64,000 nt of DNA from Pseudoips prasinana (taxonomy: Eukaryota > Arthropoda > Insecta > Lepidoptera > Nolidae). Shown here piece by piece: positions 1-9,820 of this stretch. The stretch covers positions 7,389,201 to 7,453,200 of the forward strand of contig OX621257.1 in NCBI GenBank assembly GCA_951640165.1. Direction: 5' to 3'. Made by a program: the position numbers and the translations under genes. The notes under the pieces are model-generated. The model was not told the origin of the DNA and made no database searches. It was given only the letters and a program-made list of their open reading frames with translations. How positions within the stretch are numbered: the first letter of the stretch is position 1; every line of letters begins with the position of its first letter.

Positions 1-479
1 ATAGAGGGACACCCAGTCAACACACGTACAGTAAAGGTGTCTCAGTCTACACGTGCGTACACCGAACCATCTGATTCGGTTATCTTCAAAGTTAATTAAC
101 TCATTATAATGTCTAACCCTCAGTCTAATTTCAGTAATATGAAATTTAATTACCTTTGTTCATAAATAAGACTAAATGTAACCATATTATTGTTTTAATA
201 ATCCCTAGACCGCACGTCCAAATTCGACGCTTAAAACTGTCTCGGCTTTCTCAAAAGATACCTTCATGAAATGATAAAGCTTCAATTTTAAGCAATGGAA
301 AATAGACTTTATTATGATATGTGTAAAGCTCACTTCCAAGACAGTAGACACTTATTGGGATGGAAGTGTAATGCGCTCTTTTCTAGTTGCCATATTGCCA
401 TCACCATGATATACGCACACAGTATTTGTGAGTGTGCTTTTAGTTTCAAAAATGGTTATTATAACGTTGGTCGTCCGGC
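1..479. other. AT-rich sequence, nothing recognised
   Basis: No repeat family, RNA gene or convincing open frame was recognised here. The small open frames have no domain-like composition or splice context. Confidence 0.5.
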
Positions 480-556
480 GAGTTTCGAATCAGCACTCCC
501 TAGGAATCCGGGGTAGACGCTCTGCCATTAAGCTACGAACGATATACAGAGATCAA
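480..556 (-). repeat. tRNA-like SINE head fragment
   Basis: Read on the minus strand this has an A-box-like stretch (TAGCTTAATGGCAGAGCG) and a weak B box. A second copy with the same word order lies at 21838-21922, so it is a dispersed tRNA-derived repeat, not a tRNA gene. Confidence 0.5.
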
Positions 557-689
557 ATTGATGATTCTCTTGATAACACCCTTTCTAAGTATGTAAGTGT
601 TACCTATCTGCTTATGGTGTTCTAGAAACATCACCGATTGATATGACCATAGTTGCATGTGAAAGATAATATCATATCGTTGCTCTCAG

Positions 690-745
690 CGGTCTGTAAG
701 TCGTCAATGAGGTTAAGCACCTAGGCACGTGGTCAGACTCTAAAG
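690..745 (+). repeat. SINE-S (5S-derived) head fragment
   Basis: The sequence GGTTAAGCACCTAGGC followed by GGTCAGAC matches the internal-promoter region of the 5S-like SINE-S head seen complete at 11783-12030. It stops before the C-box. The matching 3' part lies at 1210-1366, so this may be one copy split by later insertions. Confidence 0.55.
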
Positions 746-767
746 TAAAAAAAAACTGTAAAGTAAA

Positions 768-905
768 ATACTCTTTATTGTACACCATAACTTAAAATTA
801 AAATGAGCATACATAAAGTAAGTACAAAGGGCGGTTTTATCGCTACTGCGATTTCTTCCAGACAACCAATTATGGAGTGGATAGACTAAGGAAAGGTAAA
901 TCAGG
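768..905 (-). mobile_element. LINE-G 3' fragment
   Basis: Contains the block ACTCTTTATTGTACACCATA and then GCGATTTCTTCCAGACAACC. The reverse complement recurs at 33483-33680, ending in an AATAAAG-like tail. This fits a 5'-truncated non-LTR retrotransposon tail on the minus strand. The clade cannot be named from the tail alone. Confidence 0.5.
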
Positions 906-1151
906 GTAGATAGGTGTAACAATAGGTCAACTTAATGTAAACTTAAACTAATACTACTATTATTAAAATAATAATAAAAGTAAAAAAAAGAAATTCATAG
1001 AATAATTTAAAAAAATCTAATAAAGCAGGAATACGCGAAAAAAACCCAAAGGCGAGCGACAGCGGTAAATAAATATGCTTAGTAATCTAGGAAGGTAAAA
1101 AAAAAATTTAACATAATTATTAAAAATATTGAATGATTGCGCTTGTCTTAT

Positions 1152-1188
1152 CGTTAAGGGCAGTGCGTGGAACGCACTGCCCTTAACG
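1152..1188. repeat. Perfect 17-bp-arm hairpin
   Basis: Arms 1152-1168 and 1172-1188 are exact reverse complements (CGTTAAGGGCAGTGCGT) around a 3-nt loop. It sits just upstream of the SINE-S 3' part and belongs to no other element recognised here. Confidence 0.85.
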
Positions 1189-1209
1189 GCGCACAGCCTG
1201 CACTGTAAA

Positions 1210-1366
1210 CGTAAAATGGTGGAATTTCCGAGCGTCTCCGTGCTTCAGATGCCACGTTTACCTATTGGTCGCGGCGTAATATTTAGACAACAGTCGTTAA
1301 GACATGTCAGAGGCCTACTGGGCGGCTTGGCAACTCTGACACTAGGGTGACCACTGCCCATACGAG
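1210..1366 (+). repeat. SINE-S 3' part
   Basis: Matches the body and tail of SINE-S: CGTCTCCGTGCTTC, a CAGTCGTTAAG block, CTACTGGGCGGCTTGG, AACTCTGACACTAGGG, and a tail of the AAGTAA type. It may pair with the head at 690-745. Confidence 0.6.
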
Positions 1367-1399
1367 AAATAAGTAATTTAACACCTTCCAAACATTTAA

Positions 1400-1525
1400 A
1401 TATTTGAGATTACATCCCATCGGATCAAGTCAGTGATGGAATAGAAAGTGCTCCGTGTTTGCGCACACACTTGTGCACCGTATATGTCTCGTACAGATTG
1501 CTGGTTCTCATTGACATCTTGACAC
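1400..1525 (+). repeat. SINE-D 3' fragment
   Basis: Shares CCCATCGGATCA, TGATGGAATAGAAAGTGCTC and the GCGCACACACTT block with the complete SINE-D at 14101-14475. The tRNA-like head is missing. Confidence 0.65.
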
Positions 1526-1609
1526 AATAGCGTCCTTTGCGTCACAATAGTATAGAACAGAATTCTAGGTATTATTATACGTATAATTCTCAACTGTAAT
1601 ACCTGTAAT

Positions 1610-1830
1610 ACTCATCATTATCATTATGTCAGCCAAAGTACCTACGTCCACAGCTGGACGTAATCGCCACGCTTGGCAGACGGGTTGGCAATCGTAGTTT
1701 AAGGGTCATAGTTCACAGAAAAACGCTGCTGCCCGTTCTCTGGTAGGTATTCCCTCGGTCGATTTCTACGCACCCCACGGGATGACGATGAGGGTGACGA
1801 TATTCTATGCCGTCACCACAGCAAGCTGTA
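1610..1830 (-). repeat. Repeat Z copy
   Basis: The plus strand opens with a CATCATTATCATTATG run and CAGCTGGACG. It then reads AATCGCCACGCTTGGCAGAC, a GTCATAGTTCACAG block and CTGCTGCCCGTTCTCTGG. About a dozen copies occur in this window. The (ATG)n end defines it as minus-oriented. Confidence 0.7.
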
Positions 1831-1837
1831 ATACTAA

Positions 1838-1984
1838 TCCTACTCATATTATAAACGCGAAAGTGTGTAAGTATGGATGTATGTTTGTTACTCTTTCACG
1901 TAAAAACTACACATTGGATTCTAGTGAAACTTACAATAATATAGCTTATACCTCAGAATAATACATAGGCTACAATTTATAAAG
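1838..1984 (+). mobile_element. Hel1 Helitron, 5' portion
   Basis: Begins A|TCCTACTCATATTATAAACG, the Hel1 5' end (TC start after a host A), and runs through the GTATGGATGTATG motif to AATTTATAAAG. The 3' hairpin and CTAG end are missing, so it is truncated. Confidence 0.6.
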
Positions 1985-2092
1985 ATATTGTGTGAATTGT
2001 CCAAAATATGACGATAAGTGTTAAGTAAGTAGGAAAAATCTTCCATTTGCGAGCTATTCCGGCGTGCACTGCCAAAACCGCTAGAGGTACAC

Positions 2093-2290
2093 ATTCTACT
2101 GATATTATAAATGCGAAAGATTGTGAGTATAAATAAATAAATAATAAATAAAAAAGGTTTTTATTCACGTAGACTTTAAAAAAGCGCTTGTAAATAGTAA
2201 GAACATGTTCGTAGTAATATATCATTAATTTTTAATTATTTCTAGGTACATATAGATATTTAGGTACACGGATTGTAGGAAATAATTTAC
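2093..2290 (-). mobile_element. LINE-E tail adjoining a Hel1 5' scrap
   Basis: Positions 2093-2130 are a Hel1 5' end. From about 2140, on the minus strand, lies the LINE-E 3' end, recognised by AAGTCTACGTGAATAAAAAC and its T-rich tail. The same 3' end occurs at 29346, 33135, 41567, 54782, 60573 and 61035. Confidence 0.6.
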
Positions 2291-2319
2291 AATAAGATTT
2301 ATTTTATAACAGTATGTTG

Positions 2320-2374
2320 TATGTTTGTTACGACAAAACTACTTTAACGCGGTTGAAACCGCGGGGCTTAGCTT
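2320..2374 (+). mobile_element. Helitron 3'-end relic
   Basis: GCGGTTGAAACCGCGGGG forms the terminal hairpin typical of Hel1/Hel2, followed by a decayed CTAG end (AGCTTG). Confidence 0.5.
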
Positions 2375-2616
2375 GTCTTATCTAAATTTCTTACAACGTT
2401 TAAACAAAGAGAGTAATTAATCCGGCATAATCTTCGTAACTATGTAGACCCTCCTTTAATAACGAACATCGTATATCATATAAACTTATATTTTCCTAGC
2501 AGGGGTGCTTACCGCAATATTAATAAGTAAAGTAGGTTGTTATTATATATATAATTTAATAACATCACGTATGAAATATATCTTACTTTATATGATATCT
2601 ACTCTGCTATATACTA

Positions 2617-2897
2617 CTAGCTGTGCCCCTCGGTTTTACCCGCGTTAAACTTTATAAATTATGACAGCTCCTTCCCCGTAGGTGATAGCGTTATAATATG
2701 TACCCTATATGTTGAACCAACTTCTTAGTAATATTCATGCTAAATTTGAAGTAAATCCATGCAGTACTTTTTGAGATCAGCCCGGACATACATACAGACA
2801 AACAGATAAACAGACAAAAATTCTAAAAACTATATTTTTGGTTTCGATATCGATTGTAGATTACGCCCAAGGTATCCTTTAAAAAAATATTCAATGT
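2617..2897 (-). mobile_element. Hel2 Helitron, 5'-truncated
   Basis: Minus-strand Helitron whose 3' end reads CTAG on the plus strand right after a host A. The hairpin, the AGTACTGCATGG block and the CGATATCGAAACC block match the complete Hel2 copies at 24196-24510 and 28344-28660. Its 5' end runs into a MITE-T copy at 2897. Confidence 0.7.
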
Positions 2898-2898
2898 A

Positions 2899-3033
2899 CA
2901 GACGTCAGCACATCAAGCTATTCCAATCTGTCAAATTTCTTTTATAGATTTTCAACTTTATCACCTAAGTATAAGGCTCACTTTCAATTAGGGAAATTTG
3001 ACAGATTGGGGTAGCTTGATGTGCTGGCGTCTG
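2899..3033. mobile_element. MITE-T hairpin element
   Basis: Long inverted repeat starting CAGACGTCAGCACATCAAGC and ending in its complement, flanked on both sides by TA (within GTAC). It has the same architecture as copies at 4672, 11049, 19468 and 27925. The TA flanks suggest the Tc1/mariner superfamily. Confidence 0.8.
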
Positions 3034-3042
3034 TACAGTTGT

Positions 3043-3496
3043 ACAGCAAACACAAGTACAACGACAAATAATGAAATTTATACAGCACTTGGGTATTAAC
3101 ATACACTTGTAGTTGTCAAGCTCACAATGCAGTACATAAACATATTCAAATACAGTATTAAAGTAATTAAAAGAAATGTGCGATACGTGTTATCACATAA
3201 ATATTTAGTATTTGGCTAGTGCAAAAGGCTCTCAACCAGTAGCTTAATTGAAGCGACTAATACCTTTAGTTATAATTAGTATTAATTTTAAGTGTCTTCA
3301 ATATGAGGATACTGACTAGCCTGTACCTTGTTTTTTTTTTATCAGTGTTACTTACCAAAGTCATTGTGCATGTTGTGGCACCTTTAGAAGCTGTACATTT
3401 AAACTTTATTATTGTAATGATTAAAACATTTTAGATTTAAGTAGATGTAACAGCTACTGGATGTCCTTAAATAAATAAAATAAAAAATAAAAATAC
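3043..3496. other. Unassigned AT-rich stretch
   Basis: No element, RNA gene or coding-like frame was recognised, apart from short A/T runs near 3470-3493. Confidence 0.5.
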
Positions 3497-3758
3497 CTGA
3501 GGCCACCCGTATGGGGTTCGGGTCACTGAAGTAAAAGACGGAATTCTAAATGAAGGTGTGATCACTTGGACATCACATGTTAAGGGGGCAACGCGATCCT
3601 CGCCGCCGAGGAACCTACCCTAGCTAACCTTTCTTTCTTTCTTCTCTCCGTCTTTCTCTAGCAACTTAATAGGCATAGTCATGTCCATCAATAACTCTCT
3701 TGTGTGAGGATCTGAAGGCATGCTGTGTATTCCGTAAGAATGTAATGCTCTAAGACCT
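3497..3758 (-). pseudogene. Coding-like block with one in-frame stop
   Basis: On the minus strand an acceptor-like TTTTCAG (ending at 3759) precedes 262 nt read in one frame. It encodes a stretch beginning GLRALHSYGIHSMPSDPHTR, then about 40 residues after a single TAG, ending ...TRTPYGWPQ, and is followed by a donor-like CAG|GTATTT at 3496. Apart from the TAG the frame is open and the composition looks protein-coding. I do not recognise the protein. It could be a decayed exon, a retrotransposon fragment, or two exons with an unseen intron around the TAG. The neighbouring block at 3882-3983 does not join it in phase at the obvious splice sites. Confidence 0.35.
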
Positions 3759-3773
3759 CTGAAAATATTAATA

Positions 3774-3808
3774 TCGCTAACGCGGGTAAAACCGCGGGGC
3801 ACAGCTAG
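3774..3808 (+). mobile_element. Helitron 3' terminus
   Basis: ACGCGGGTAAAACCGCGGGG hairpin plus CACAGCTAG followed by T: a short Hel1/Hel2 terminal remnant between the two coding-like blocks on the minus strand. Confidence 0.65.
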
Positions 3809-3881
3809 TAATAATATAAATTATCTCATATTGTTGAGGCATGTCATTGTTAATGCCTTGTGTTTTATAAAAGATACTTAC

Positions 3882-3983
3882 CAAGATTAAGTGTAACACT
3901 CTCTTCTGAAGCTTCTTTTGTGCTTTGAAAATAGCTAGGTAATTTTGGAAAATTGCTTTATCAATTTCTATGAACTGGCTCAT
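3882..3983 (-). CDS. Candidate first coding exon, unknown protein
   Basis: Minus-strand ATG at 3983 opens 34 codons (starting MSQFIEIDKAIFQNYLAIFK, lysine- and leucine-rich, helical-looking). They end at a strong donor, TTG|GTAAGT, in phase 0. A T-run lies immediately upstream of the ATG. No downstream exon in the right phase is evident: the next coding-like block (3497-3758) would enter in phase 2. I do not recognise the sequence, and chance remains possible. Confidence 0.25.
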
Positions 3984-4255
3984 TTAAAAAAAAAAAACTA
4001 ATTTACTTCAACCAAAGAATATAAATAATAATTGATATCATCAGGACAGCTCAATCAGATTCAATTTTAGCCAAGATTTAATCCATTTATCACTTTATTG
4101 AAGTTAGTATGAATTTGTAACATAATTGATTGATTTATAGGTTTATTGTAAAGGAGTTATTGACCTTTTTGATTATCTAATCAATTAGGTTGTAGAGTGT
4201 TCGTGAGCTCTGTATTTGGGTCGAGATTTCGTCTTTCTTCAAACAATAATATCTA

Positions 4256-4506
4256 ATATAATATCCAGGGGACAATGTCACATAGATCATCCTAGCCCCA
4301 AACTAAGCAAAGCCTGTACTATGGGTACCAGGCATCGATATACATACTTATATAGATAGATTAATACTTAAATACATAGAAAACATCCATGACTCAGAAA
4401 CAAATATTCGTGCTCATCACACAAATATTTGCCCTTACCGGGATTTGAACCCAGAACCACCAGCTTCGTAGGCAGGGGCACTACTAACTAGGCTACGGTG
4501 ACCGTC
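4256..4506 (-). repeat. SINE-B, complete
   Basis: Minus-strand SINE with a tRNA-like head (CGTAGCCTAGTTAGTAGTGC, B box GGTTCAAATCCC), an ATTTGTTTCTGAGTCATGG body and the TTGGGGCTAGGATGATC tail ending at an ATT-type run. The head sits at the right-hand end. Confidence 0.75.
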
Positions 4507-4671
4507 AAAATTAGTTCCATAAAAATTCGTTGATACAGGGAGTCTACTGATGGTTTTATTTTATGGTAGCGATAATATTTAATATATATTAAGGGGATTT
4601 GTTACAAAGAAAGTGTCCAAAACACATTTTTATTTTCGTATCAAAATCAGCAGCATAAATATGTAAAGGTA

Positions 4672-4806
4672 CAGACGCCAGCCCATCCAGTTACCCCAAT
4701 CTGTCAAATTTCTTTTATAGATTTGCAACTTTATCATAAAAGCATAAGGTTCACTTTCAATTAGGGAAATTTGACAGATTGGGGTAGCTTGATGTGCTGG
4801 CGTCTG
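4672..4806. mobile_element. MITE-T hairpin element
   Basis: About 135 bp; the outer arms are complementary (CAGACGCCAGC... / ...GCTTGATGTGCTGGCGTCTG) and flanked by TA on both sides. Confidence 0.8.
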
Positions 4807-5169
4807 TACATTCGTTCCGTTGGAAAATCTTACAACGGAACAGTGTTTGTTGAAAACACGAGAATGATTAGAATAATAACACGAAATCTCAAGTTTTCTG
4901 AGAAAAACAATAATACGACTGTTGGTGATGTTCTTTTGTTTTATTTTTCTTCTTTAACTTGGATTGGGAGATTTACAGCATTTAGACGACGGTCTGAAGT
5001 GTTTGGTTAGCGGGATAGTGGTAAGTGTGAATGAGATAAATTTACGTAAAATGTGGGACTGCTTACTTTATATTTGTTACTAAAATAAAAGATATATCAG
5101 CAATTATAAACAATAAGTTATATATATATAAACTTTGAATGGAAATGGTTTCCTGACTAGAAAGAACTC

Positions 5170-5365
5170 ATGGCATGTGCATAGCAACCCATACCAACCC
5201 ATGGGTGCCGTAAAAGGCGACTAAGAGATACACCAGGTCGTCGGGCAGCAGTGCCACCTGTGTCCCAGCTACCAGTCGCCAACTAGCATGCCAGGAACGG
5301 TGACTACGGCGTATATTCTGCAGTGGAAGATGTCGGGCTGATGATGTATGATGATGTAAAAATTC
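5170..5365 (+). mobile_element. LINE 3' UTR fragment
   Basis: Contains CCCATGGGTGCCGTAAAAGG followed by CGACTAAGAGATA and ends GGGCTGATGATGTATGATGA, a non-LTR 3' end with a trinucleotide tail. No coding sequence remains. The clade is uncertain. Confidence 0.5.
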
Positions 5366-5487
5366 AGTGGGTTGAGAACTTGCCATCTGATCTAAGGTGT
5401 GATCTAAGGGTTAGATCTTAGCCGACACAAGTTTATGTGTTCATTAACATCTCTATTTGTCGTAGTTTGGGTGTTTTATGTGTATTG

Positions 5488-5653
5488 TCCTAGTAATATT
5501 ATATATGCGAAAGTTTGTAAGTATGGATGGATGTTTGTTACTCTTTTACGTAAAAACTACTGACTGGATTCTAATGAAACTTTACAATAATATAGCTTAT
5601 ACATCAGAATAACACATAGGTGGGCTACAATTTATAAAGCGGGGCACAGCTAG
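5488..5653 (+). mobile_element. Hel1 Helitron lacking its hairpin
   Basis: Starts TCCTAGTAATATTATATATG and ends GCGGGGCACAGCTAG|T. The left arm of the 3' hairpin is deleted, so this copy should not terminate rolling-circle transfer properly. Confidence 0.65.
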
Positions 5654-5904
5654 TATGTATATATATCCAATAAAAGTAAATACGCATTTATATCCATTGT
5701 CTAGTATCCACATTTACGCATTTATTTATTACTTCAGAAAATTCTAAAGCCATTTCAATTATTTGTATTTTTACTGTACGATTACACTTTGTATGTACGT
5801 ATAACAGAGTTCCACAACAATGTTAGATGGACACAACCTTAATTAAATTAAATCTAACTACTTAGTCTCTAAAATCTAAGATATCTAATATGTAACTTCT
5901 TTTT

Positions 5905-6418
5905 AGGGTTCCGTAGCCAAGTGGCAAAAAAACGGAACCTTTATAGATTCGTTATGTCTGTCTGTCTGTCTGTCCGTCCGTATGTCACAGCCATTTTCTT
6001 CCATCATTTTGGGGGTTCTCCATACATAGAAACGAAACTCAAAAAAATTTTTTTTCATCGTGTCCATACATGTGGGGTATCTATGGATAGGTCTTCAAAA
6101 ATGATATTGAGGTTTCTAATATCATTTTTTTCTAAACTGAATAGTTTGCGCGAGAGAAACTTCTAAAGTGGAAAAATGAGTGTCCCCCCCCCCCTGTAAC
6201 TTCTAAAATAAGAGAATGATAAAACTAAAAAATATATATGATGTACATTACCATGCAAACTAACAACGGAAATTGGTTTGAACGAGATCTAGTAAGTAGT
6301 TATTTTTTATACTTCATAGATCGTAAACCACAATTTACCTTTAATTTAATCAACTGAAATACTTGCTGCTACGGAACCCTTCATGAGCGAGTCCGACTCG
6401 CACTTGGCTGGATTTTTC
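5905..6418 (+). repeat. AGGGTTCCGTAGC dispersed repeat
   Basis: Begins AGGGTTCCGTAGCC, has a (TCTG)n run, and near its end carries the inverse GCTACGGAACCCT (6368-6380), followed by GAGTCCGACTCGCACTTGGC. A related copy is at 60345-60572 on the minus strand. A C-run at 6184-6195 is internal. Confidence 0.6.
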
Positions 6419-6885
6419 ATTATGATCCAAATCGAAGTGACATACATTTCTGATTAGTTCGTAAACAATTTTGTTTTTAGTCAGTAAGAAAATATTAATT
6501 TTGCTAAATTTGACATTTTAAGTGTCAATCAATTGCGATACTGTAGAGTGGCCACCAAATTTTGTGCGGTTAAGGCATTGAATATACATACAGTACATAA
6601 TTAAAATGATTTACGTAATTAACATCACTTACATAAGTAAAATTGAGTCGATATTTGACGTACAGATTAAATTTTTCAATTAGTGATTTTGTTTTTCGTG
6701 TTGTAATAGTTTTCTGTTCACTTTATTTTGACCCGTACCTGTTAGTTTATATGGACGAGACTAGTGTGGTTAGTTAAGATTGTGTGTTTTCAGCCTCTTA
6801 ACAATTACACGACTTTTTGTGATTGTGTGGTAATGATGTAAGTATTCTAACGTGCCTCACAACGGTAGGTAATGATGTTGAGATA
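6419..6885. other. Unassigned AT-rich stretch
   Basis: No repeat family, RNA gene or coding-like frame recognised. Confidence 0.45.
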
Positions 6886-7075
6886 TGCTATGGGTACCAG
6901 GCGACGATATAAATACTTTTATAGATAGATAAATACTTAAATACATAGAAAACATCCATGACTCAGAAACAAATATTCGTGCTCATCACACAAATATTTG
7001 CACTTACCGGGATTCGAACCCAGGACCACCAGCTTCGTAGGCAGGAGCACTACCAACTAGGCTACGGTGACCGTC
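6886..7075 (-). repeat. SINE-B, 3'-truncated
   Basis: The tRNA-like head (B box GGTTCGAATCCCGG on the minus strand) and body match SINE-B at 4256-4506. The tail is lost at about 6886. Its 5' end abuts the SINE-S copy at 7076, so two SINE heads lie back to back. Confidence 0.75.
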
Positions 7076-7300
7076 TGACCAGTCCATAACTGGTCGGCGA
7101 GGTTAAGCAACTAGGCTCGCGGTTAATCCATAGATGGGCGACCGGCAAAGTGGTTTCATTGTGAGCGTCTTCGTGCTTCGGAGGCACGTTAAATTGTTGG
7201 TCCCGGCAACAGACGTTAAGTCAAGTCAGAGGCCTACTGGGCGGCTTGAACAACTCTGACACTAGGGTAACCACTGTCCGTGCGATAAGTGAGTAAGTAA
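7076..7300 (+). repeat. SINE-S (5S-derived)
   Basis: The head has GGTCGGCGAGGTTAAGCAAC then a decayed GGGCGACCGGC C-box region. The body and tail (AACTCTGACACTAGGGTAAC, ATAAGTGAGTAAGTAA) match the complete copy at 11783-12030. Confidence 0.7.
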
Positions 7301-7656
7301 TACAATATTATTATACGTTTTGCACGTGGTAGATAGAAATGAAATATAGTATTATGCATTCAGCTGAACGACAAGAGGAATCGATTTGGGCATAAAGCAA
7401 ACTCTAACGCGCTGTTAACTCCAAATAGGGCTGTAAAACATATTCATTTTTGGCACACTCCACGGAATACGTGCCGAGTTTACTGAATCTGTGCTGAATT
7501 TCATTTTATGATGGCTGAAGCAGTTTGCTAACGTTAACTGCGTTGAATCAAATACTTGAAGTCGTGTTTGGTGCCAACGTTTAGCCGCAGAGCCCTGTGG
7601 TGCGACGTTACATTGAAACGACATGCATTGATGGCGATTAAACATTGCAATACTAA
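7301..7656. other. Unassigned stretch with a 76-codon minus-strand frame
   Basis: A minus-strand open frame (7415-7645) has no recognisable motif or splice context. It is more GC-rich than its flanks, but I cannot support it as a gene. Confidence 0.3.
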
Positions 7657-7657
7657 G

Positions 7658-7745
7658 CTACCCCAATCTGTCAAATTTCCCCAATTGAAAGTTAACCTTA
7701 TGCTTTTGTGATAAAGTTGAAAATCTATAAAAGAAATTTGACAGA
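7658..7745. mobile_element. MITE-T copy cut by a pogo-like element
   Basis: AAGCTACCCCAATCTGTC to AAATTTGACAGA matches the inner arms of MITE-T. The right outer arm is replaced at 7746 by the terminal repeat of the pogo-like element. The left outer arm is also missing. Confidence 0.65.
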
Positions 7746-8996
7746 TGGGGGAAGGTGAGGTAAGATGGGGACCCTGTCAAAACAGATAATGCAGTGTTAC
7801 TAGAAAATTTATTTAAATGCCATCTGATGGTATTTAACAAAACTTGTTAGTGTCACAAAAAGTTTGCTCGGAGAAATGCACGTTTCTACTTAGTAAGTAT
7901 TTTTATTTTATTTTAAGTGGTTCTATCTAATTATTGACGTAGGTATACAAAGTGCGTGACTGTTTATAATATAAAATAAATAAGATGCGTGATACATTTT
8001 TTTATTGATGTTTCTTTATTTTACTATTCTAAACATATTAATTAGTTCCGGCTTGCTTTGATTAATCACCCCAAAAAAAATTTAACAACTTATAAGTGCA
8101 GTTTGGGAAAGATGGGGTACCCACTGTGAGGCAAGACAGGGTTGGTACCTAATCTTTCCCGCTGAATTACAATTCTTTTGGATTTCAATTTCAGTCAAAA
8201 TTATCGTTATTAGTAGGCTTTGGATTTCTTAACCGTTATCCTGTTTTATTTCTAGTTTATGAAAGGCAGAAAATACGTCAACGGATCGTGTTGCCGGGTT
8301 TAATAGAGTCATGTCAGTCATGACTGTTGGTAATGTTCTCGAATTGCTAGGAAAAACATTTGTTGATTACCCTTTTACTCTAGGCAGGATTTATAACTGT
8401 GACGAGAGAGGTGTTTGAAAAATTGTTGGTGGTGAAATATCACCAAAGTGATCGCCGAAACAGGTAAAAGGCAACTATGACGATTGAGATTTGTTTCAAC
8501 GAAATAAGAGGAAAGACGAAAACAGTAAGAAGCCGAAACCAAAGGTAATAAACAAAATGAAAATGAAAAATCATAAAAGAAGCTCATAAATCAGATGACG
8601 AAGATACAGAATGTCTGTACTGACTTGTATTCCGTCTACTGAAGGATAGATCGCTTGTCGAACTTGCGAATTATGCCTTTATAATAACTTGCGCTTGCCA
8701 AATATATTGTGACTGTGCAGAGTGGATCATAATGAAGATAAAGCTGCCCATATCTGCTGATTTTGCGGAGATGATGAAAATTAAATATTATATACCCCAT
8801 CTTACCCCACCTATATATTTTTAAAGGTGTCATTTCTATGAAAAGAATTATATTTCTTTGGTTTTGAGTGATTATAATTAAAGGAAGAAAGACTGATTAT
8901 TTTACTAACGAAAGTTACCACAATGTGCATTAAAAACGGAGGGTTTCATTAATGGAATAAAACCCTAGAGTCCCCGTCTTACCCCACCTTCCCCTA
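7746..8996 (+). mobile_element. Pogo/Tigger-like DNA transposon relic
   Basis: About 1.25 kb bounded by inverted repeats: left GGGGAAGGTGAGGTAAGATG at 7748, right the complement of GGGGAAGGTGGGGTAAGACG ending at 8994. Subterminal copies of the same GGGGTAAGATGGGG-type word occur near 8110 and 8795. Inside, plus-strand fragments at 8310-8420 read VGNVLELLGKTFVDYPFTLG then RIYNCDERGV and a stop. This matches the IYNVDETG-type catalytic region of pogo transposases. At 8595-8790 broken frames show ECLY and C..FCGDDEN, resembling the cysteine-rich C-terminal finger of insect pogo-like proteins. Multiple stops make it non-autonomous. Clear flanking duplication is not visible (TA decayed on the left). 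Confidence 0.6.
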
Positions 8997-9062
8997 AGTC
9001 TGTACTATGGAAACCAGATAACTGATATACTACTTTTCTTTCGTAAATAGATACTTATAGGG
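8997..9062 (-). repeat. SINE-A 3' scrap
   Basis: Contains the GTACTATGGAAACCAGATAA and CTGATATACTACTTTTCTTT blocks of SINE-A, directly next to the pogo-like right end. Confidence 0.6.
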
Positions 9063-9282
9063 TAAGTCCGGAGGAAATGGCCGTAGTTTTTATAAGACGC
9101 TTTAAAAATCAAACTAGGCGTATTTTTTCTTATTCTTCATCAGTATTTAATCAATTAAACCTAAAAAAGCACAAAGTAATCAACAAATTCTCTTCTTATT
9201 ATTAAAAAAAAAAATAACAGCCATTTTAGTCATGTGTGTCTTCCTTATATTCTATTTGTGCCTATTTATTAAATTTACTATC

Positions 9283-9395
9283 TTTCATCATCATCATATT
9301 ATTATTATTAGCTGAAAGATGCCCACTGCTGGACAAAGGCCTCCCCAAAGCTCTCCACAATTGCCGGTCTTACGCTATCTTCATCCTGCGACATC
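9283..9395 (-). mobile_element. RTE LINE 3' end
   Basis: Opens with CATCATCATATT repeats, then GCTGAAAGATGCCCACTGCT and CTCCACAATTGCCGGTC, the 3' terminus of the RTE LINE seen with coding sequence at 41003-41344. Confidence 0.65.
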
Positions 9396-9408
9396 TTGCT
9401 ATCTTTAA

Positions 9409-9678
9409 ACTATACGTATAATAAAATCATAGGAAAGTCAAAAATGTACATATTTATAAATAAAAGGACACATAGGGCGTGATCTATAATCGAAATCGAA
9501 GCCAAAAATATAGTTTTTAGAATTTTTGTCTGTTAGTCTGTATGTATGTACGGGCTAAACTCCAAAAGTACTGCATGTATTTACTGCAAATTTTGTATGA
9601 ATAGAGGTCGGGTCAACATATAGGCTACATAATTATGATCACGCTATCACGACGTAGGAGCTATGATAATTTACTAGT
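9409..9678 (+). mobile_element. Hel2 Helitron, degenerate
   Basis: ATACGTATAATAAAATCATAGG, AATCGAAGCCAAAAATATAG and GGTCGGGTCAACATATAGGC follow the Hel2 order. The 5' TC and the 3' hairpin are lost. Confidence 0.6.
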
Positions 9679-9680
9679 AC

Positions 9681-9820
9681 TAGGGATCCTAATCCCTGTG
9701 TCGCGGGGTACTTTACAAACATATTATTATAATAGACGGACATAACATACATCCAGACTCAGACAAACTATTTATGGGTCACACAAATAGTGGTCCGGCG
9801 CGAGACTCGAACCCGCGACA
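9681..9820 (-). repeat. SINE-C
   Basis: Minus-strand copy: B box (GGGTTCGAGTCTCGCGCCGG), a duplicated ATAAATAG-type core, and the GTAAAGTACCCCGCGACAC tail. The A-box end is eroded. Confidence 0.65.

Noticed and set aside
7415..7645. 76-codon minus-strand ORF
   Set aside because: No domain, no splice or promoter context; composition alone is not enough.
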